This document shows positions 55,701 to 63,711 of a stretch of DNA of 64,000 nt, one piece after another. Source of the DNA: G963665495 sp963677785 (lineage in GTDB: Bacteria; Desulfobacterota; Desulfovibrionia; Desulfovibrionales; Desulfovibrionaceae); the NCBI GenBank assembly GCA_963677785.2, contig CAXXDH010000003.1:3720001-3784000 (forward strand), written 5' to 3'. The position numbers and the translations under genes are program-made. The number at the start of each line of letters is the position of its first letter. The first letter of the stretch is position 1. The notes under the pieces were generated by a model that made no database searches, was not told the origin of the DNA, and saw only the letters and a program-made list of their open reading frames with translations.

Positions 55701-55917
55701 GGAAGCTTTTTACTCCCTGGTAGCGGGGTTTACCGTCGACATATTTGACGTAATCGTCGTCGCGGTCAAAAGGCGTGTACGGTTTGCCCTCGCGTTCGGC
55801 CATTGTTTTAAGAAAAACATTAAAGGCTTTTTCCCAGGCAAGAGCATGTACGCGGGCTGTGTTGGTGATGACACCGTCCAGATCGAAAATGACGCCTTTA
55901 CATTGGATAGTGGGCAT
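52756..55917 (-). CDS. Beta-phosphoglucomutase fused to a GH65 disaccharide phosphorylase
   Basis: A 1053-residue two-enzyme protein. Residues about 5-245 are a HAD beta-phosphoglucomutase (nucleophile motif FDLDGVITNTARVH, VAVASSSRNC, KGKPDPDIF, VVVEDAISGVQAG). From about 260 the GH65 fold follows (TLCAVGNGYLGTRGCFE; GHIFWDELYIFPFF; GVMGPDEFHEKLPG with the general-acid Glu; DNAYTNVMVVWLL). GH65 phosphorylases split trehalose, maltose or kojibiose with phosphate to glucose and beta-glucose-1-phosphate, which the mutase part turns into glucose-6-phosphate. The disaccharide is not deducible. It follows the HAD gene by 120 bases on the same strand. Confidence 0.9.
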   Translation of the reverse strand: MPTIQCKGVIFDLDGVITNTARVHALAWEKAFNVFLKTMAEREGKPYTPFDRDDDYVKYVDGKPRYQGVKSFLQSRGYDLPYGDPSDTPDQETICGVGNNKNELFQEVLKTQGPEVYQTSMFLVEELVANGIKVAVASSSRNCRMVLEYAGVIDHFPVIIDGVVSAQLHLKGKPDPDIFTTAAARLGLSPGECVVVEDAISGVQAGKNGNFGLVLGVSRGHEGHLLHQFGADIVVCDLGEMSLQKIQDWFLRGIEEDNWKLTYKGFDQGEEKLRETLCAVGNGYLGTRGCFESERASFSYYPGTYLAGIFNKLPTKIHDRDIYNNDFVNCPNWLLIEFRIGCGEFMSPMQMEVLSFQQTLHMREAYMEWSIVFRDSLGRITRINPRRIASMASPHVCAIRYDVTPLNYSDTITIRSSLDGNVKNDGVARYRDLRSDHLEGVDAGQSAAGIYLQMRTKASKYEISMASKTLMREGGKTLLVETKILRTGWQISEEIEFEAGENITYSIEKLVTVYTSRDKGIEHPKQAALEELTPLKSFKGVFSPHVRAWEALWDKADISITGDRFVQKVLRLHVYHLLVTASPNNLELDAGMPARGLHGEAYRGHIFWDELYIFPFFDSHFPEITRSLLQYRYNRLDGARQYAKENGYKGAMYPWQTADGGEEETQELHFNPENNSWGPDLSRRQRHVSIAVFYNTWRHIQSASDSNFLKQYGAEMMLEIARFWASIATYDQTSKRYHISGVMGPDEFHEKLPGSENPGIQDNAYTNVMVVWLLEKAIELVTKLPKATLDAISHKTGFKRDETAKWQHITRNMAVEITPDGIISQFSGYMDLEELDWDYYRKRYYSIHRMDRILKAEGNSPDNYKVAKQADTLMMYYVLSPKEVKRILQQLGYEVGDPTEMLKANYEYYVRRTSHGSTLSKVVHAIISGYANAGDTVWEWFMEAMRSDIYDTQGGTTTEGIHTGVMAGTLDVIYRYFAGISLLGNTPEIHPQLPSHWKTLQFSFCHERVWYDLNINHERLIITSRKRGGKQVFVKVNGQETGLLPGKQKVIRL

Positions 55918-56037
55918 GTGCGTTCCCCCTCATGCAGCAGCGTAACGGGTTTAGGTCTGTAGGTTCTGTAGGCATGCCCTTGAGCAGGGCTATGGTCTCC
56001 TGTCGAGAAAGGTGGCATCCGCGATTTCGATATATGC

Positions 56038-57258
56038 TCAAATTCCCAGCTTGCCAAACGCTGTGACGAGTATGTCGGGTTGCGGCACAGTCATGCTCTG
56101 CGGACACAATTTGTCGAGTTTCTGGGATAACGCCTCGTTCTTGGTGACAAAAATGGCAGAGGTGTCAATGGTCTTATCCATTGCCGCCCGCACCATCGGC
56201 AGATCGGAGGCGGTATCGCCGCATACCAGATGCGGGCCGTTCGTCATATCCAGTTCGAGACTTTGATCAAGAAAATGGACTCCGTCGGCTTTGCTGAAAT
56301 CCATGCCACCGGTATCGCCTTTGGCATTTTCAATGGTCAGTATGATTTCCACATCCAGGCCTGTATCCTCGATATGGAAAAAATGCCTGTACGGATCAAG
56401 CTGCAGCACAATTTCCCGGAGACGATCCAAAAAGGCCAAAGATTCGTCCTCCGGAATGGAGTGGCTGATATCCTGACGGGCTATGGTGGTCTGGCCGAAT
56501 TTTTGTTGCAACCCCGAACCGATCAAGGTGAATTTTTCATAGCGTCCGTCCTTGGTCAGTACTTCGAGCTCATGGTTTAGCCTGTCCAACAGGGATTGTT
56601 TTTCGGGTTGAATCGGATACGTTTTTCTATCTCCTTCGAGAGTCACGTATTCGCGCCCTTTGGATGCGGCGTAGATGAAGGTGTTCAAAGGATTGACGCT
56701 GACGTCCAGGATACCTCCGTCCGCAAGAGGGGCAGAGGTCATGAAAATGGGATTTTGTACCCTGGACCGGGCGAACCTGGTAAGGAATACGGCATTGTAA
56801 ACGGATTGAATGGAAGACCGATAGCGCCCGCAATAATTGTTCACTGTGCCGTCGCGATCGCTGATCATGCAATTGAAGCTCTTTTCGCCGATAAAATCCT
56901 GTGCCCGTGTTACGTGAAATGAAAAATTGTCGTGCAACTCTTCGAGCAGTTGGAGAAAGGAATCCTCACCGTATTCCAAATAATGAATGTCTTTCTCCAG
57001 TTCTTTGATTTCATAGTCCAGGTCTACGTGCATTTTTTTGGTGGAATCCAGAAATAAAATCGGACGAGCGTCTTCAAAAGGAATTTCATGCAGTGCCCCC
57101 AGGACATTCTTCAAAGAAACCAAGAGTTCCGGCCCATATTCTTCGTCCGAACAGATTTTTGTGCAAATTGTTTGGCGAATTTTTTTGGTTGTGGCCATGA
57201 GATCGTAAAATTGTTTCAGTGTGCTCACTTCCTGCTGCGGGATGAACGCCAGGGTCAT
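56038..57258 (-). CDS. HAD-superfamily phosphatase, trehalose-phosphatase-like
   Basis: A protein of about 406 residues from ATG 57258, with AAAGGAG 10 bases upstream; a TTG at 57264 is nearer the site and is an alternative. After about 125 residues of N-terminal helices comes the HAD motif ISDRDGTVNNYCG, later TSAPLADGG, and near the end VCGDTASDLPMV, the acidic metal-binding motif of Cof/TPP-type phosphatases. It may dephosphorylate a sugar phosphate connected to the GH65 fusion encoded downstream. The extra Asp in DRDGT replaces the usual DxDGT spacing normally (nucleophile D, then D) and is consistent with activity. Confidence 0.75.
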   Translation of the reverse strand: MTLAFIPQQEVSTLKQFYDLMATTKKIRQTICTKICSDEEYGPELLVSLKNVLGALHEIPFEDARPILFLDSTKKMHVDLDYEIKELEKDIHYLEYGEDSFLQLLEELHDNFSFHVTRAQDFIGEKSFNCMISDRDGTVNNYCGRYRSSIQSVYNAVFLTRFARSRVQNPIFMTSAPLADGGILDVSVNPLNTFIYAASKGREYVTLEGDRKTYPIQPEKQSLLDRLNHELEVLTKDGRYEKFTLIGSGLQQKFGQTTIARQDISHSIPEDESLAFLDRLREIVLQLDPYRHFFHIEDTGLDVEIILTIENAKGDTGGMDFSKADGVHFLDQSLELDMTNGPHLVCGDTASDLPMVRAAMDKTIDTSAIFVTKNEALSQKLDKLCPQSMTVPQPDILVTAFGKLGI

Positions 57259-57427
57259 GTGCAATGGACTCCTTTGCTGTCAGTTGGTTGAAAAAAACTG
57301 GAAACGGTAACACGTCCTGTTAAGGATAGCTTCTAGAATGATTTTGGGCAAGACCGGAATAAAAAAAATAGGTCATGTGAAAGAAAACGGTTGCTTTTTG
57401 TTAAAATAGTACAAGTTGTAAATCAGC

Positions 57428-58060
57428 TACCACCGGCAGAGCCGGTGGTATGAGGATGCCCCCTCAAAGGGGGCTTTCCCGCCGGGGCATCCTCTCTATG
57501 ATTGTTGTTTGATGCCGACTTCTTGTAAGGTCAACTGTTCTTGCCTCAATTCGTGATGGTCTTGCTTTTGAATGTACTCAACGATTTGAGCTTCATCCAA
57601 ACCAACGGTACTTACACAGTAACCTCGTGCCCAGAAATGGAATCCTGTCAAATTCTTCGCTCGACCAAGGTAACGCTTGTGGATCAAGATCGCCGATTTG
57701 CCCTTGAGCTTGCCCATCGTGTTCGCAACGCTATACTTGGGAGGAATGCTCAAACACATATGAACATGATCTGGCATTGCATTTCCTTCCACCAGCTCAA
57801 TTCCAAACTGCTCGCAAAGCTCCCTGAGTATGCCTCCAATCTCTTTTCGAAGTCTTCCAAAAATCGCTTTTTTGCGATATTTGGGGATTATCACAACGTG
57901 GTAACGACAATACCACCTAACATGAGACTGACTTTTCCATTCTCGCATTGGCTCTTCCTTTCTTTGCCCCGACGGGCTTTGAATGTAAGAGCCTTTTTGC
58001 TTCAAAGACACTACCCCGGATCGGTTGAACCTTTTCGGGTCACACCGCCAGAGGCGGTGG
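57428..58060 (-). mobile_element. IS200/IS605-type element
   Basis: A single tnpA gene lies between imperfect palindromes: TACCACCGGC/GCCGGTGGTA (57428-57450) on the right end and CACCGCC/GGCGGTG (58043-58059) on the left end. A larger stem GAGGATGCCCC/GGGGCATCCTC (57452-57462, 57484-57494) lies next to the tnpA stop. Hairpin ends without inverted repeats are the IS200 pattern. Exact cleavage sites are not defined. Confidence 0.8.
57496..57948 (-). CDS. tnpA: IS200/IS605 transposase TnpA (HUH Y1)
   Basis: A 150-residue Y1 transposase from ATG 57948 (GGAAGAG upstream). The HUH metal motif is in MPDHVHMCLSIPP and the nucleophilic tyrosine in IVEYIQKQDHHE. It appears intact. It moves single-stranded DNA and recognises the subterminal hairpins. 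Confidence 0.93.
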   Translation of the reverse strand: MREWKSQSHVRWYCRYHVVIIPKYRKKAIFGRLRKEIGGILRELCEQFGIELVEGNAMPDHVHMCLSIPPKYSVANTMGKLKGKSAILIHKRYLGRAKNLTGFHFWARGYCVSTVGLDEAQIVEYIQKQDHHELRQEQLTLQEVGIKQQS

Positions 58061-58136
58061 TTTAACTGTTTTAATTAGTTTTTTAAAAAAAATATATTTT
58101 TCATGATTTAAAGATACTAAAGTAGTATTAAGTACA

Positions 58137-58430
58137 TTATTTCAGTTTTTTGGAAAGCAAAAGACCAATTGGTATTGTAAAAAAACCTACAATAATGCTA
58201 ACAATAACAATATGTGCACCTGGAGAAAAGTCGCAATAGATTGCAGTAAATGCAGTCATTTCTTCCCAGATATTCCATTTATCGAACAACCATTGCAATA
58301 AATTTGTGCATGGAGCCCATTGCTGTGGTCCATTGCTGAAATGTTGAATGCTTTGTACTAAAAAAATTACTGATCCGGCAAACAATCCCAGCAAGGGGAG
58401 GCCTATCAAAAAATTGCAAAGGAATCGCAT
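58137..58430 (-). CDS. Small two-helix membrane protein, unknown
   Basis: A 97-residue protein with hydrophobic segments at about 6-26 (FLIGLPLLGLFAGSVIFLV) and 72-93 (IVIVSIIVGFFTIPIGLLL), the latter followed by a Lys-rich end. No family recognised. The region is AT-rich and no clear ribosome site precedes the ATG, so the gene could be a chance frame; its membrane-protein texture favours a real gene of foreign origin. Confidence 0.45.
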   Translation of the reverse strand: MRFLCNFLIGLPLLGLFAGSVIFLVQSIQHFSNGPQQWAPCTNLLQWLFDKWNIWEEMTAFTAIYCDFSPGAHIVIVSIIVGFFTIPIGLLLSKKLK

Positions 58431-58566
58431 AGAGATCTCGAACTAAAGTTGTTTATAGACATTTTGTTATTACGATATTCTAATCAAGTAACGCTGACCA
58501 GAATTGATGACACACCAAAGACAGCCTATTTTTTAAGGACATTATCTGCAAATATTGTGTAATAAA

Positions 58567-59202
58567 TCATGGATCAATGAGTACCGCACGGCATGGTGCG
58601 CCTTCAGCGTTTTTTAACGCAAGGGGCAAACAGACCAGTTGATAGCAGCCAGGGAGAACATCCGTGAGGTTGAGCCCCTCCAGGATGACAATAGTATTTT
58701 CAAGCAAGATTTTGTGCACGGCTCCATCAAACGTCGTGTACGGTTCGATGGACACATAATCAATTCCGACAAGCCTGATATTTTGCTCTGCCAGCCATTG
58801 CGCCGCATCCTCAGAGAGCGCACAAAAGTCCTCGCGAAAAGGTTGCTGCTTGCTACGCCAGAATGAAGAGTTTTTGGTTTTGAAAAGCACTCGTTTCGAC
58901 TGGATACGCGGGCTGACGGATTCCAACAGCGCTGCGGTTATACCGGAGACATTGGGAAAAGAGAGAACCTCCGCAGGGCCGATGAGAGTCTCCAAAGGAA
59001 TGGAAGCTGTGTTGCCGCCACCGGGAACAAAATGGGCTGGGGCGTCCAGATGCGTCCCACAGTGAGTGCACATGGTTACTTCGGACAAGTCGCAGTCGTC
59101 GCCTTGTTCCAGCCGCAATACTTCCCGTAGCTGGAAAGCGGGGTCTCCAGGCCAGAGGGGCGTGGTCTCCGAAACGGGCACCGATATATCCAAAATTTTC
59201 AT
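58567..59202 (-). CDS. Cyclase-family (kynurenine-formamidase-like) hydrolase
   Basis: A protein of about 211 residues from ATG 59202. The metal-binding signature HCGTHLDAPAHF and the start block ILDISVPVSETTPLWPGDP identify the cyclase/formamidase family, which hydrolyses small amide or ester substrates such as formylkynurenine. The later GIDYVSIEPY and LENTIVILEGLNLTDV blocks complete the fold. The natural substrate is unknown. A longer frame to 59322 runs into the IS200 remnant hairpin and lacks support; the ribosome site for 59202 is weak. Its promoter region has been replaced by IS200 sequence only 25 bases upstream. Confidence 0.88.
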   Translation of the reverse strand: MKILDISVPVSETTPLWPGDPAFQLREVLRLEQGDDCDLSEVTMCTHCGTHLDAPAHFVPGGGNTASIPLETLIGPAEVLSFPNVSGITAALLESVSPRIQSKRVLFKTKNSSFWRSKQQPFREDFCALSEDAAQWLAEQNIRLVGIDYVSIEPYTTFDGAVHKILLENTIVILEGLNLTDVLPGCYQLVCLPLALKNAEGAPCRAVLIDP

Positions 59203-59226
59203 GGGCGTATAGAATTGTAATTGTCT

Positions 59227-59405
59227 CAAGGTAAACCCCCGGCTTTGCCGGGGGACTCCCAGAGTTTGACAGTTCCGGGATAATATCGAAAGCCCCCAGT
59301 TGGACCGCTCAAAGTTCAACAATAACGGAGGATTTCAATGAACGACAACATGAGTTTAAGTCACACGAAATGGGAGTGCAAGTATCACGTCATTTGGATT
59401 CCTAA
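59227..59405 (+). mobile_element. Left-end remnant of a second IS200-type element
   Basis: A hairpin ACCCCCGGC-TTTG-CCGGGGG (about 59232-59252) is followed by a clean ribosome site (CGGAGGA) and ATG 59338, which begins an IS200 TnpA (MNDNMSLSHTKWECKYHVIW). After IPK the frame is cut at 59405 by the IS5-family element. The rest of the gene is absent from the far side. Confidence 0.8.
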
Positions 59406-60618
59406 GGAACCGCTGATTTAATCCTGTTTTATGATCGTCAACCGACTGATTTTCCATTATAGTCCTCTCATCCATGGGAGGAATTCATGAAACAGCTCAG
59501 TTTTAGTGACGTCGAGTACAGTTTGCGCAAACGGATGACAAAACGTGAAGAATTTTTGCGGGCTATGGATGAGTTCATCCCCTGGGAAGAATGGGTGTCC
59601 TACATTGAGCCTTACTACCCGAGGGGTCGGCGCGGACGTCCGCCCATGGGCATCGAAAAAATGCTGCGCATGTATCTTTTACAGTGCTGGTTCAACCTTT
59701 CGGATGAAGGCGTGGAAGATGCCATTTATGACAGCTACGCTTTGCGCTGGTTCATGAAAATCAATTTTGTCGACGAACAGGTGCCGGATGCCACAACGTT
59801 GCTCAAGTTTCGGCATTTGTTGGAAGAACACAATATTGCCAAGGTTTTTTTCCAGGCATTTACCTCCACGCTTGAAAAGTGCGGTTATCTGATGCGCGGC
59901 GGCAGCATTGTGGATGCCACGCTCATTCAGGCTCCGAGCTCGACCAAAAATGAAAAGAAAGAGCGTGATCCCGAGATGCACCAGACCAAAAAAGCAACCA
60001 GTATTATTTCGGCATGAAGTCCCACATTGGCGTGGACGCGGGCAGCGGCTATGTACACAGCCTGGAAACCACTGCCGCCAATGTTCATGACATAAAGATG
60101 GCATCACGCCTCCTGCGTGAAGATGATGAGGTGGTCTACGGGGATGCGGGCTACATTGGCATTGAAAAGCGAGAGGAAATAGCCGGTAATGAGCATTTTT
60201 GCTCCATTGACTACCGAATCAATCGGCGAGTGGGGAGCGTGCAGAAGGTTCCTGACTATCTGCCCAATTGGGAGAAACAAATCGAGCGGCGCAAATCCTC
60301 GGTCCGTTGCAAGGTGGAGCACCCGTTCCTGATCGTCAAACGCTTCTTTGGGTACAGCAAGGCAGTCTACCGTGGCCTAGCTAAAAATACGCACCGGTTG
60401 CATATGCTGTTCACCAGCGCGAACATCTTGATGTGCATCCGGGCTGGCAGGCCACTGCCAGCCTGAGGAGACGTGCGCCCTCTTCCGGATAAAAGGACGT
60501 TATTCAGATAAAATAACAGTAAAAATCGAGGAAAATTTGACAAAAAAGAGCTCCCGACTCTGAATTTTTGAAAATATTCGGCGACAAGTTCAGGAGACCC
60601 TTATTGATCAGTGCTTCC
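59406..60618 (+). mobile_element. IS5-family element inserted in the IS200 remnant
   Basis: Terminal inverted repeats GGAACCGCTGATTTAAT (59406 onward) and, read inward from 60618, GGAAGCACTGATCAATA define a 1213-bp element. Flanks are CTAA on the left and TTAA on the right, close to but not an exact target duplication. It contains one transposase gene in two frames. Confidence 0.82.
59487..60466 (+). pseudogene. IS5-family transposase split at an A6 run
   Basis: The first frame (59487-60017, 176 residues) has the N-terminal DUF772-like part (YPRGRRGRPPMGIEKMLRMY, FMKINFVDEQVPDATTLLKF) and the first catalytic region (SIVDATLIQAPSST). The second (60014-60466, 150 residues) begins MKSHIGVDAGSGYVHSLETT and carries DAGYIGIEKREE and VEHPFLIVKRFFGY. 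They would join at A6 (59988-59993) into one 326-residue protein, the normal IS5 size, by a one-base backward shift or by restoring one lost G (giving KKGNQYYFGMKSH). Loss of function is more likely than programmed shifting. Confidence 0.85.
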
Positions 60619-60795
60619 TTAAAAAAATGAGCACAAAACGCGCGCAATTCCAAGCCCTCATGACAACGGAATTCGCTGAGAAGTTACTCTTTGGAATTTA
60701 AGATGCGGTCGCCCTGGCTCCGCTGCCTGCTTCTGGACAAAAGATCGAGGAATGTGCATAATTAAAGTTTATATTGCCCAGTAAGGAGAACTCTC
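60619..60795. other. lysA upstream region
   Basis: No gene. The stretch ends with AAGGAG (60783-60788), the lysA ribosome site. A promoter is expected here but I see no strong -35/-10 pair; TATATT near 60771 is a possible -10. Confidence 0.4.
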
Positions 60796-62043
60796 ATGCA
60801 TCATTTCGAACAAAAAAACGGCGAACTCTATTGCGAAGATGTTCCCATCAGGCATCTTGTTGAGCAATATGGCACGCCATTGTACGTATATTCCGCGGCC
60901 ACATTTCGGCGCCATTTTCAAGCCTTTGATTCTGCATTCGACTCATTGCAGCACATGTGCTGCTTTTCAGTCAAAGCCAACGGCAACCTCAGTGTTCTCA
61001 AGCTGCTCGGACAAGAAGGAGCGGGCATGGACATTGTTTCGGGCGGCGAACTCTACCGCGCGCTGGCAGCCGGTATTCCGGGAGGCCGTATTGTCTACTC
61101 CGGAGTCGGCAAAAGCCGTGCTGAAATTCGCGAAGCTCTAGATGCCGATATCTTGATGTTCAATGTGGAATCACTTCAGGAACTTCAAGTAGTCAATGAA
61201 CTTGCGGCCGCTTGCGGAAAAACGGCCCGCATCAGCCTGCGGATCAATCCCGATGTTGACCCCCAGACGCATCCCTATATTTCCACCGGAATGATGGAAA
61301 ACAAATTCGGACTGGATCTGGATCATGCCCTGGAAGCCTACAAACTTGCCCTGGAGCTCGGCAATGTCGACCCCATCGGTATTGACTGCCATATTGGCTC
61401 GCAACTTACAAAACTCTCCCCTTTCCTGGAGGCCCTTGACAGGATTCTGAAGTTTAATAAAAAGCTGGTCGACCTCGGCATCACCATCAAATATCTTGAT
61501 CTTGGCGGCGGGTTGGGCATTTCCTATGATGAGGAAACTCCCCCCCATCCAAAGGAATTCGGCGAAGCGATCACAAAAGCTCTGGATGGCATGTCGCTTA
61601 CGCTTATCCTGGAACCCGGACGCGTCATTTCCGGAAACGCGGGCATTCTTGTCACCCAGGTAACCTATACGAAGCAGACTCCGACAAAAAACTTTCTGAT
61701 TGTGGACGCGGGCATGAACGACCTTACCCGGCCCGCGTTGTACGGTTCGTTCCACCGTATCGAAGAAGTAACCCCCAAAAACAGAAAGCCCCTGATGGTG
61801 GACGTGGTTGGCCCCATCTGCGAATCCAGCGACTTTCTGGCGCGTACGCGTTTACTGCCCCAGGTGGAACAGGGAGAATGCCTAGCTGTCTATTCCGCAG
61901 GCGCCTACGGATTCACCATGAGTTCCCAGTATAATTCCCGGCGGCGTGCCGCAGAAGTCCTGGTGGACGGCAGCACCGTCACCCTCGCCCGTAAGCGGGA
62001 AAACTATGAGGATCTGATCAGTCTCGAACGCGATGGCCTGTAA
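60796..62043 (+). CDS. lysA: Diaminopimelate decarboxylase
   Basis: The 415-residue PLP enzyme makes L-lysine from meso-diaminopimelate, the last step of lysine synthesis. The PLP lysine is in CCFSVKANGNLSVLKLL, and GAGMDIVSGGELYRAL, HIGSQL, DLGGGLGISY, EPGRVISG and GPICESSDFLA (active-site Cys) are all present. The length is typical. AAGGAG precedes the ATG. It is intact although mobile elements lie on both sides. Confidence 0.97.
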   Translation: MHHFEQKNGELYCEDVPIRHLVEQYGTPLYVYSAATFRRHFQAFDSAFDSLQHMCCFSVKANGNLSVLKLLGQEGAGMDIVSGGELYRALAAGIPGGRIVYSGVGKSRAEIREALDADILMFNVESLQELQVVNELAAACGKTARISLRINPDVDPQTHPYISTGMMENKFGLDLDHALEAYKLALELGNVDPIGIDCHIGSQLTKLSPFLEALDRILKFNKKLVDLGITIKYLDLGGGLGISYDEETPPHPKEFGEAITKALDGMSLTLILEPGRVISGNAGILVTQVTYTKQTPTKNFLIVDAGMNDLTRPALYGSFHRIEEVTPKNRKPLMVDVVGPICESSDFLARTRLLPQVEQGECLAVYSAGAYGFTMSSQYNSRRRAAEVLVDGSTVTLARKRENYEDLISLERDGL

Positions 62044-62070
62044 GTTTCTCATGTGCCGTATTATCAATCC

Positions 62071-62096
62071 AATGCCCCGTCCATCCGGGGCATTTT
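62071..62096 (+). terminator. Intrinsic terminator after lysA
   Basis: AATGCCCC / GGGGCATT stem (62071-62078, 62087-62094) with an eight-base loop, running into TTTT. Confidence 0.8.
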
Positions 62097-62168
62097 GGTT
62101 TCAAAGAGTTGAGAATTCATTTTTGAAAATGATACAGTAAAATCGTCTCAGGTTAAGACAGTCATATA

Positions 62169-62245
62169 CCCCCGGCAAAGCCGGGGGCTTGAACAACAGG
62201 GAACCGCTCAAAGCGGTTAAACACCGTTAGCCGCCAAAAGGCGGC
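62169..62245. repeat. Triple-hairpin cluster, probable IS200-type end remnant
   Basis: Three perfect palindromes in 77 bases: CCCCCGGC/GCCGGGGG (62169-62176, 62180-62187), AACCGCT/AGCGGTT (62202-62208, 62212-62218) and GCCGCC/GGCGGC (62230-62235, 62240-62245). The first is the same palindrome, apart from its loop, as the one at the 59227-59405 IS200 remnant. The IS3 element begins 11 bases after the last one. Confidence 0.65.
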
Positions 62246-62297
62246 AGATCAATACTGGAGTTCCCCCGATTCTGTGGACGATTTTCGGCTTTGGGCC

Positions 62298-63146
62298 TCA
62301 TGAAGCGAGCCCGTACTCTTTTTCATAAGCCAAGGGCGACATGTAGTCGAGAGCAGAATGTCGCCGATGCGTGTTGTACCAGCCTTCAATAAAAGCAAAT
62401 ATTGCCAGTTTCGCCTCCTGCCTTGAACGGAAGCTGTTTTGCCAGAGCAACTCGCATTCCAGGGATGCGAAGAAGCTTTCGCACATGGCGTTGTCAAAAC
62501 AATCCCCAACAGAGCCCATGGATTGCCGAATACCCAATGCTTGGCAACGATCTCCGAATCGACACGACGTATACTGCGATCCTTGATCCGAGTGGTGGAT
62601 TACGTCGTGTGCATGGCGTTGCTTCATGGCCATTTCCAGTGCATTGAGCACGAGGTCGGTCTTCATTTGACTGGCCATCGCCCATCCCACGATACGACGA
62701 CTGAATACATCAAGGACGACGGCGAGAAACAAAAAGCCCTCCCAGGTAGGGACATAGGTAATGTCTGCCACCCAGAGTTGATCCGGAGCTGAGGCCGTGA
62801 ATTTCCGGTTGACCAAATCAGGGGCTGGACGAATTCGATCCCGCCGAATAGTAGTGCGAATCCAACGCCGTCTGCATGCTCCGCGCACACCCTCAGCCCG
62901 CATTAAACGAGCTACACGTTTTTGGCTTACGGTGAACCCTAGCTCCAGCAATTCGAAATGAATTCGAGGAGCGCCGTAAGTTTTCCGCGATGTTCGGTGA
63001 ATTTCGAGAATTCTCGCCGTCAAAATTGCATCTTCAATTGCCCGGCGGCAAAGCGGCCGTTTTGTCCACGAATAGTAGCCGCTGGGGGAGACGCCCAGAA
63101 CCCGGCAAAGCGTGGACACGGTATACTTGGCCCGATTCGCCATCAC
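62298..63146 (-). CDS. IS3-family transposase OrfB (integrase core)
   Basis: A 282-residue protein with the HTH_21-like start (TLCRVLGVSPSGYYSWTKRP), the rve catalytic core with its three acidic residues (WVADITYVPT, HHSDQGSQYTS, NAMCESFFASLECE) and the IS3 end block WYNTHRRHSALDYMSP. The start overlaps the orfA stop (GTGATG), and its frame is open upstream into orfA, so a -1 fusion OrfAB is possible as in other IS3 elements. It looks intact. Confidence 0.93.
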   Translation of the reverse strand: MMANRAKYTVSTLCRVLGVSPSGYYSWTKRPLCRRAIEDAILTARILEIHRTSRKTYGAPRIHFELLELGFTVSQKRVARLMRAEGVRGACRRRWIRTTIRRDRIRPAPDLVNRKFTASAPDQLWVADITYVPTWEGFLFLAVVLDVFSRRIVGWAMASQMKTDLVLNALEMAMKQRHAHDVIHHSDQGSQYTSCRFGDRCQALGIRQSMGSVGDCFDNAMCESFFASLECELLWQNSFRSRQEAKLAIFAFIEGWYNTHRRHSALDYMSPLAYEKEYGLAS

Positions 63147-63457
63147 GAACTCGAACGCTTCCGCGTAGTCGAGTCGGCCTCCTTGGCGAACCAGGCCGCT
63201 GCTTTTGACAATATCTCCCGTTCCTCTCGAAGTCGTTTGTTTTCGCGGCGTAATCTGTTCAGTTCTTCACGTTCCGAAGTTGTGAGCCCGTCCTGACGTC
63301 GACCGCTGTCAAGGTCTGCTTGGCGGACCCAATTGCGAATCGTTTGCCCAGAGGGCTCGAACTCCTTCGCGAGTTCATCAGGGCTGCGGCCTGAGCGAAC
63401 AAGCTCAATCATCTGCCTCCGAAATTCTGCAGAATATGGCGGGTGTGTTGGTGGCAT
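63143..63457 (-). CDS. IS3-family transposase OrfA
   Basis: A 104-residue protein with a helix-turn-helix (YSAEFRRQMIELVRSGRSPD, SGQTIRNWVRQADLD) and a leucine-zipper-like C-terminus (LNRLRRENKRLREEREILSK). AAGGAGGAG precedes the ATG. It binds the element ends and is translated upstream of orfB. Confidence 0.93.
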   Translation of the reverse strand: MPPTHPPYSAEFRRQMIELVRSGRSPDELAKEFEPSGQTIRNWVRQADLDSGRRQDGLTTSEREELNRLRRENKRLREEREILSKAAAWFAKEADSTTRKRSSS

Positions 63458-63711
63458 CGTGAACTCCTCCTTCTCAAAGGATTACTTGTCCACGAAATCG
63501 GGTCAACTCCATTGTTTTCTTCCGCGGTCTGTGCGACTAACAGAGTTTCCCTGCGGTAAAGAGGATCTCTCGGTTGAATTTCTAGAGAAAGTCATGTAAT
63601 CTTTGTAATAGAAACTCGCTGATTTATTCTATCACAGCGTTTTTGCGTATGCTGCAGAAACCGTAGTTTTTGTTCGAAGATACACAACATCCTGCCAGCC
63701 ACAGGTTTTTT

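Larger units (their letters stand above)
62256..63511 (-). mobile_element. IS3-family element, apparently complete
   Basis: Imperfect terminal inverted repeats, TGGAGTTCCCCCGATTCTG from 62256 and TGGAGTTGACCCGATTTCG read inward from 63511, enclose 1256 bp with orfA and orfB. No target duplication is evident in the flanks (ATAC and TTG). Confidence 0.88.

Noticed and set aside
57397..57415. TTGTTAAAATAGTACAA upstream of the HAD gene as a third Rex site
   Set aside because: It is 17 rather than 18 bases long with a poor right half-site, and no promoter fits around it.
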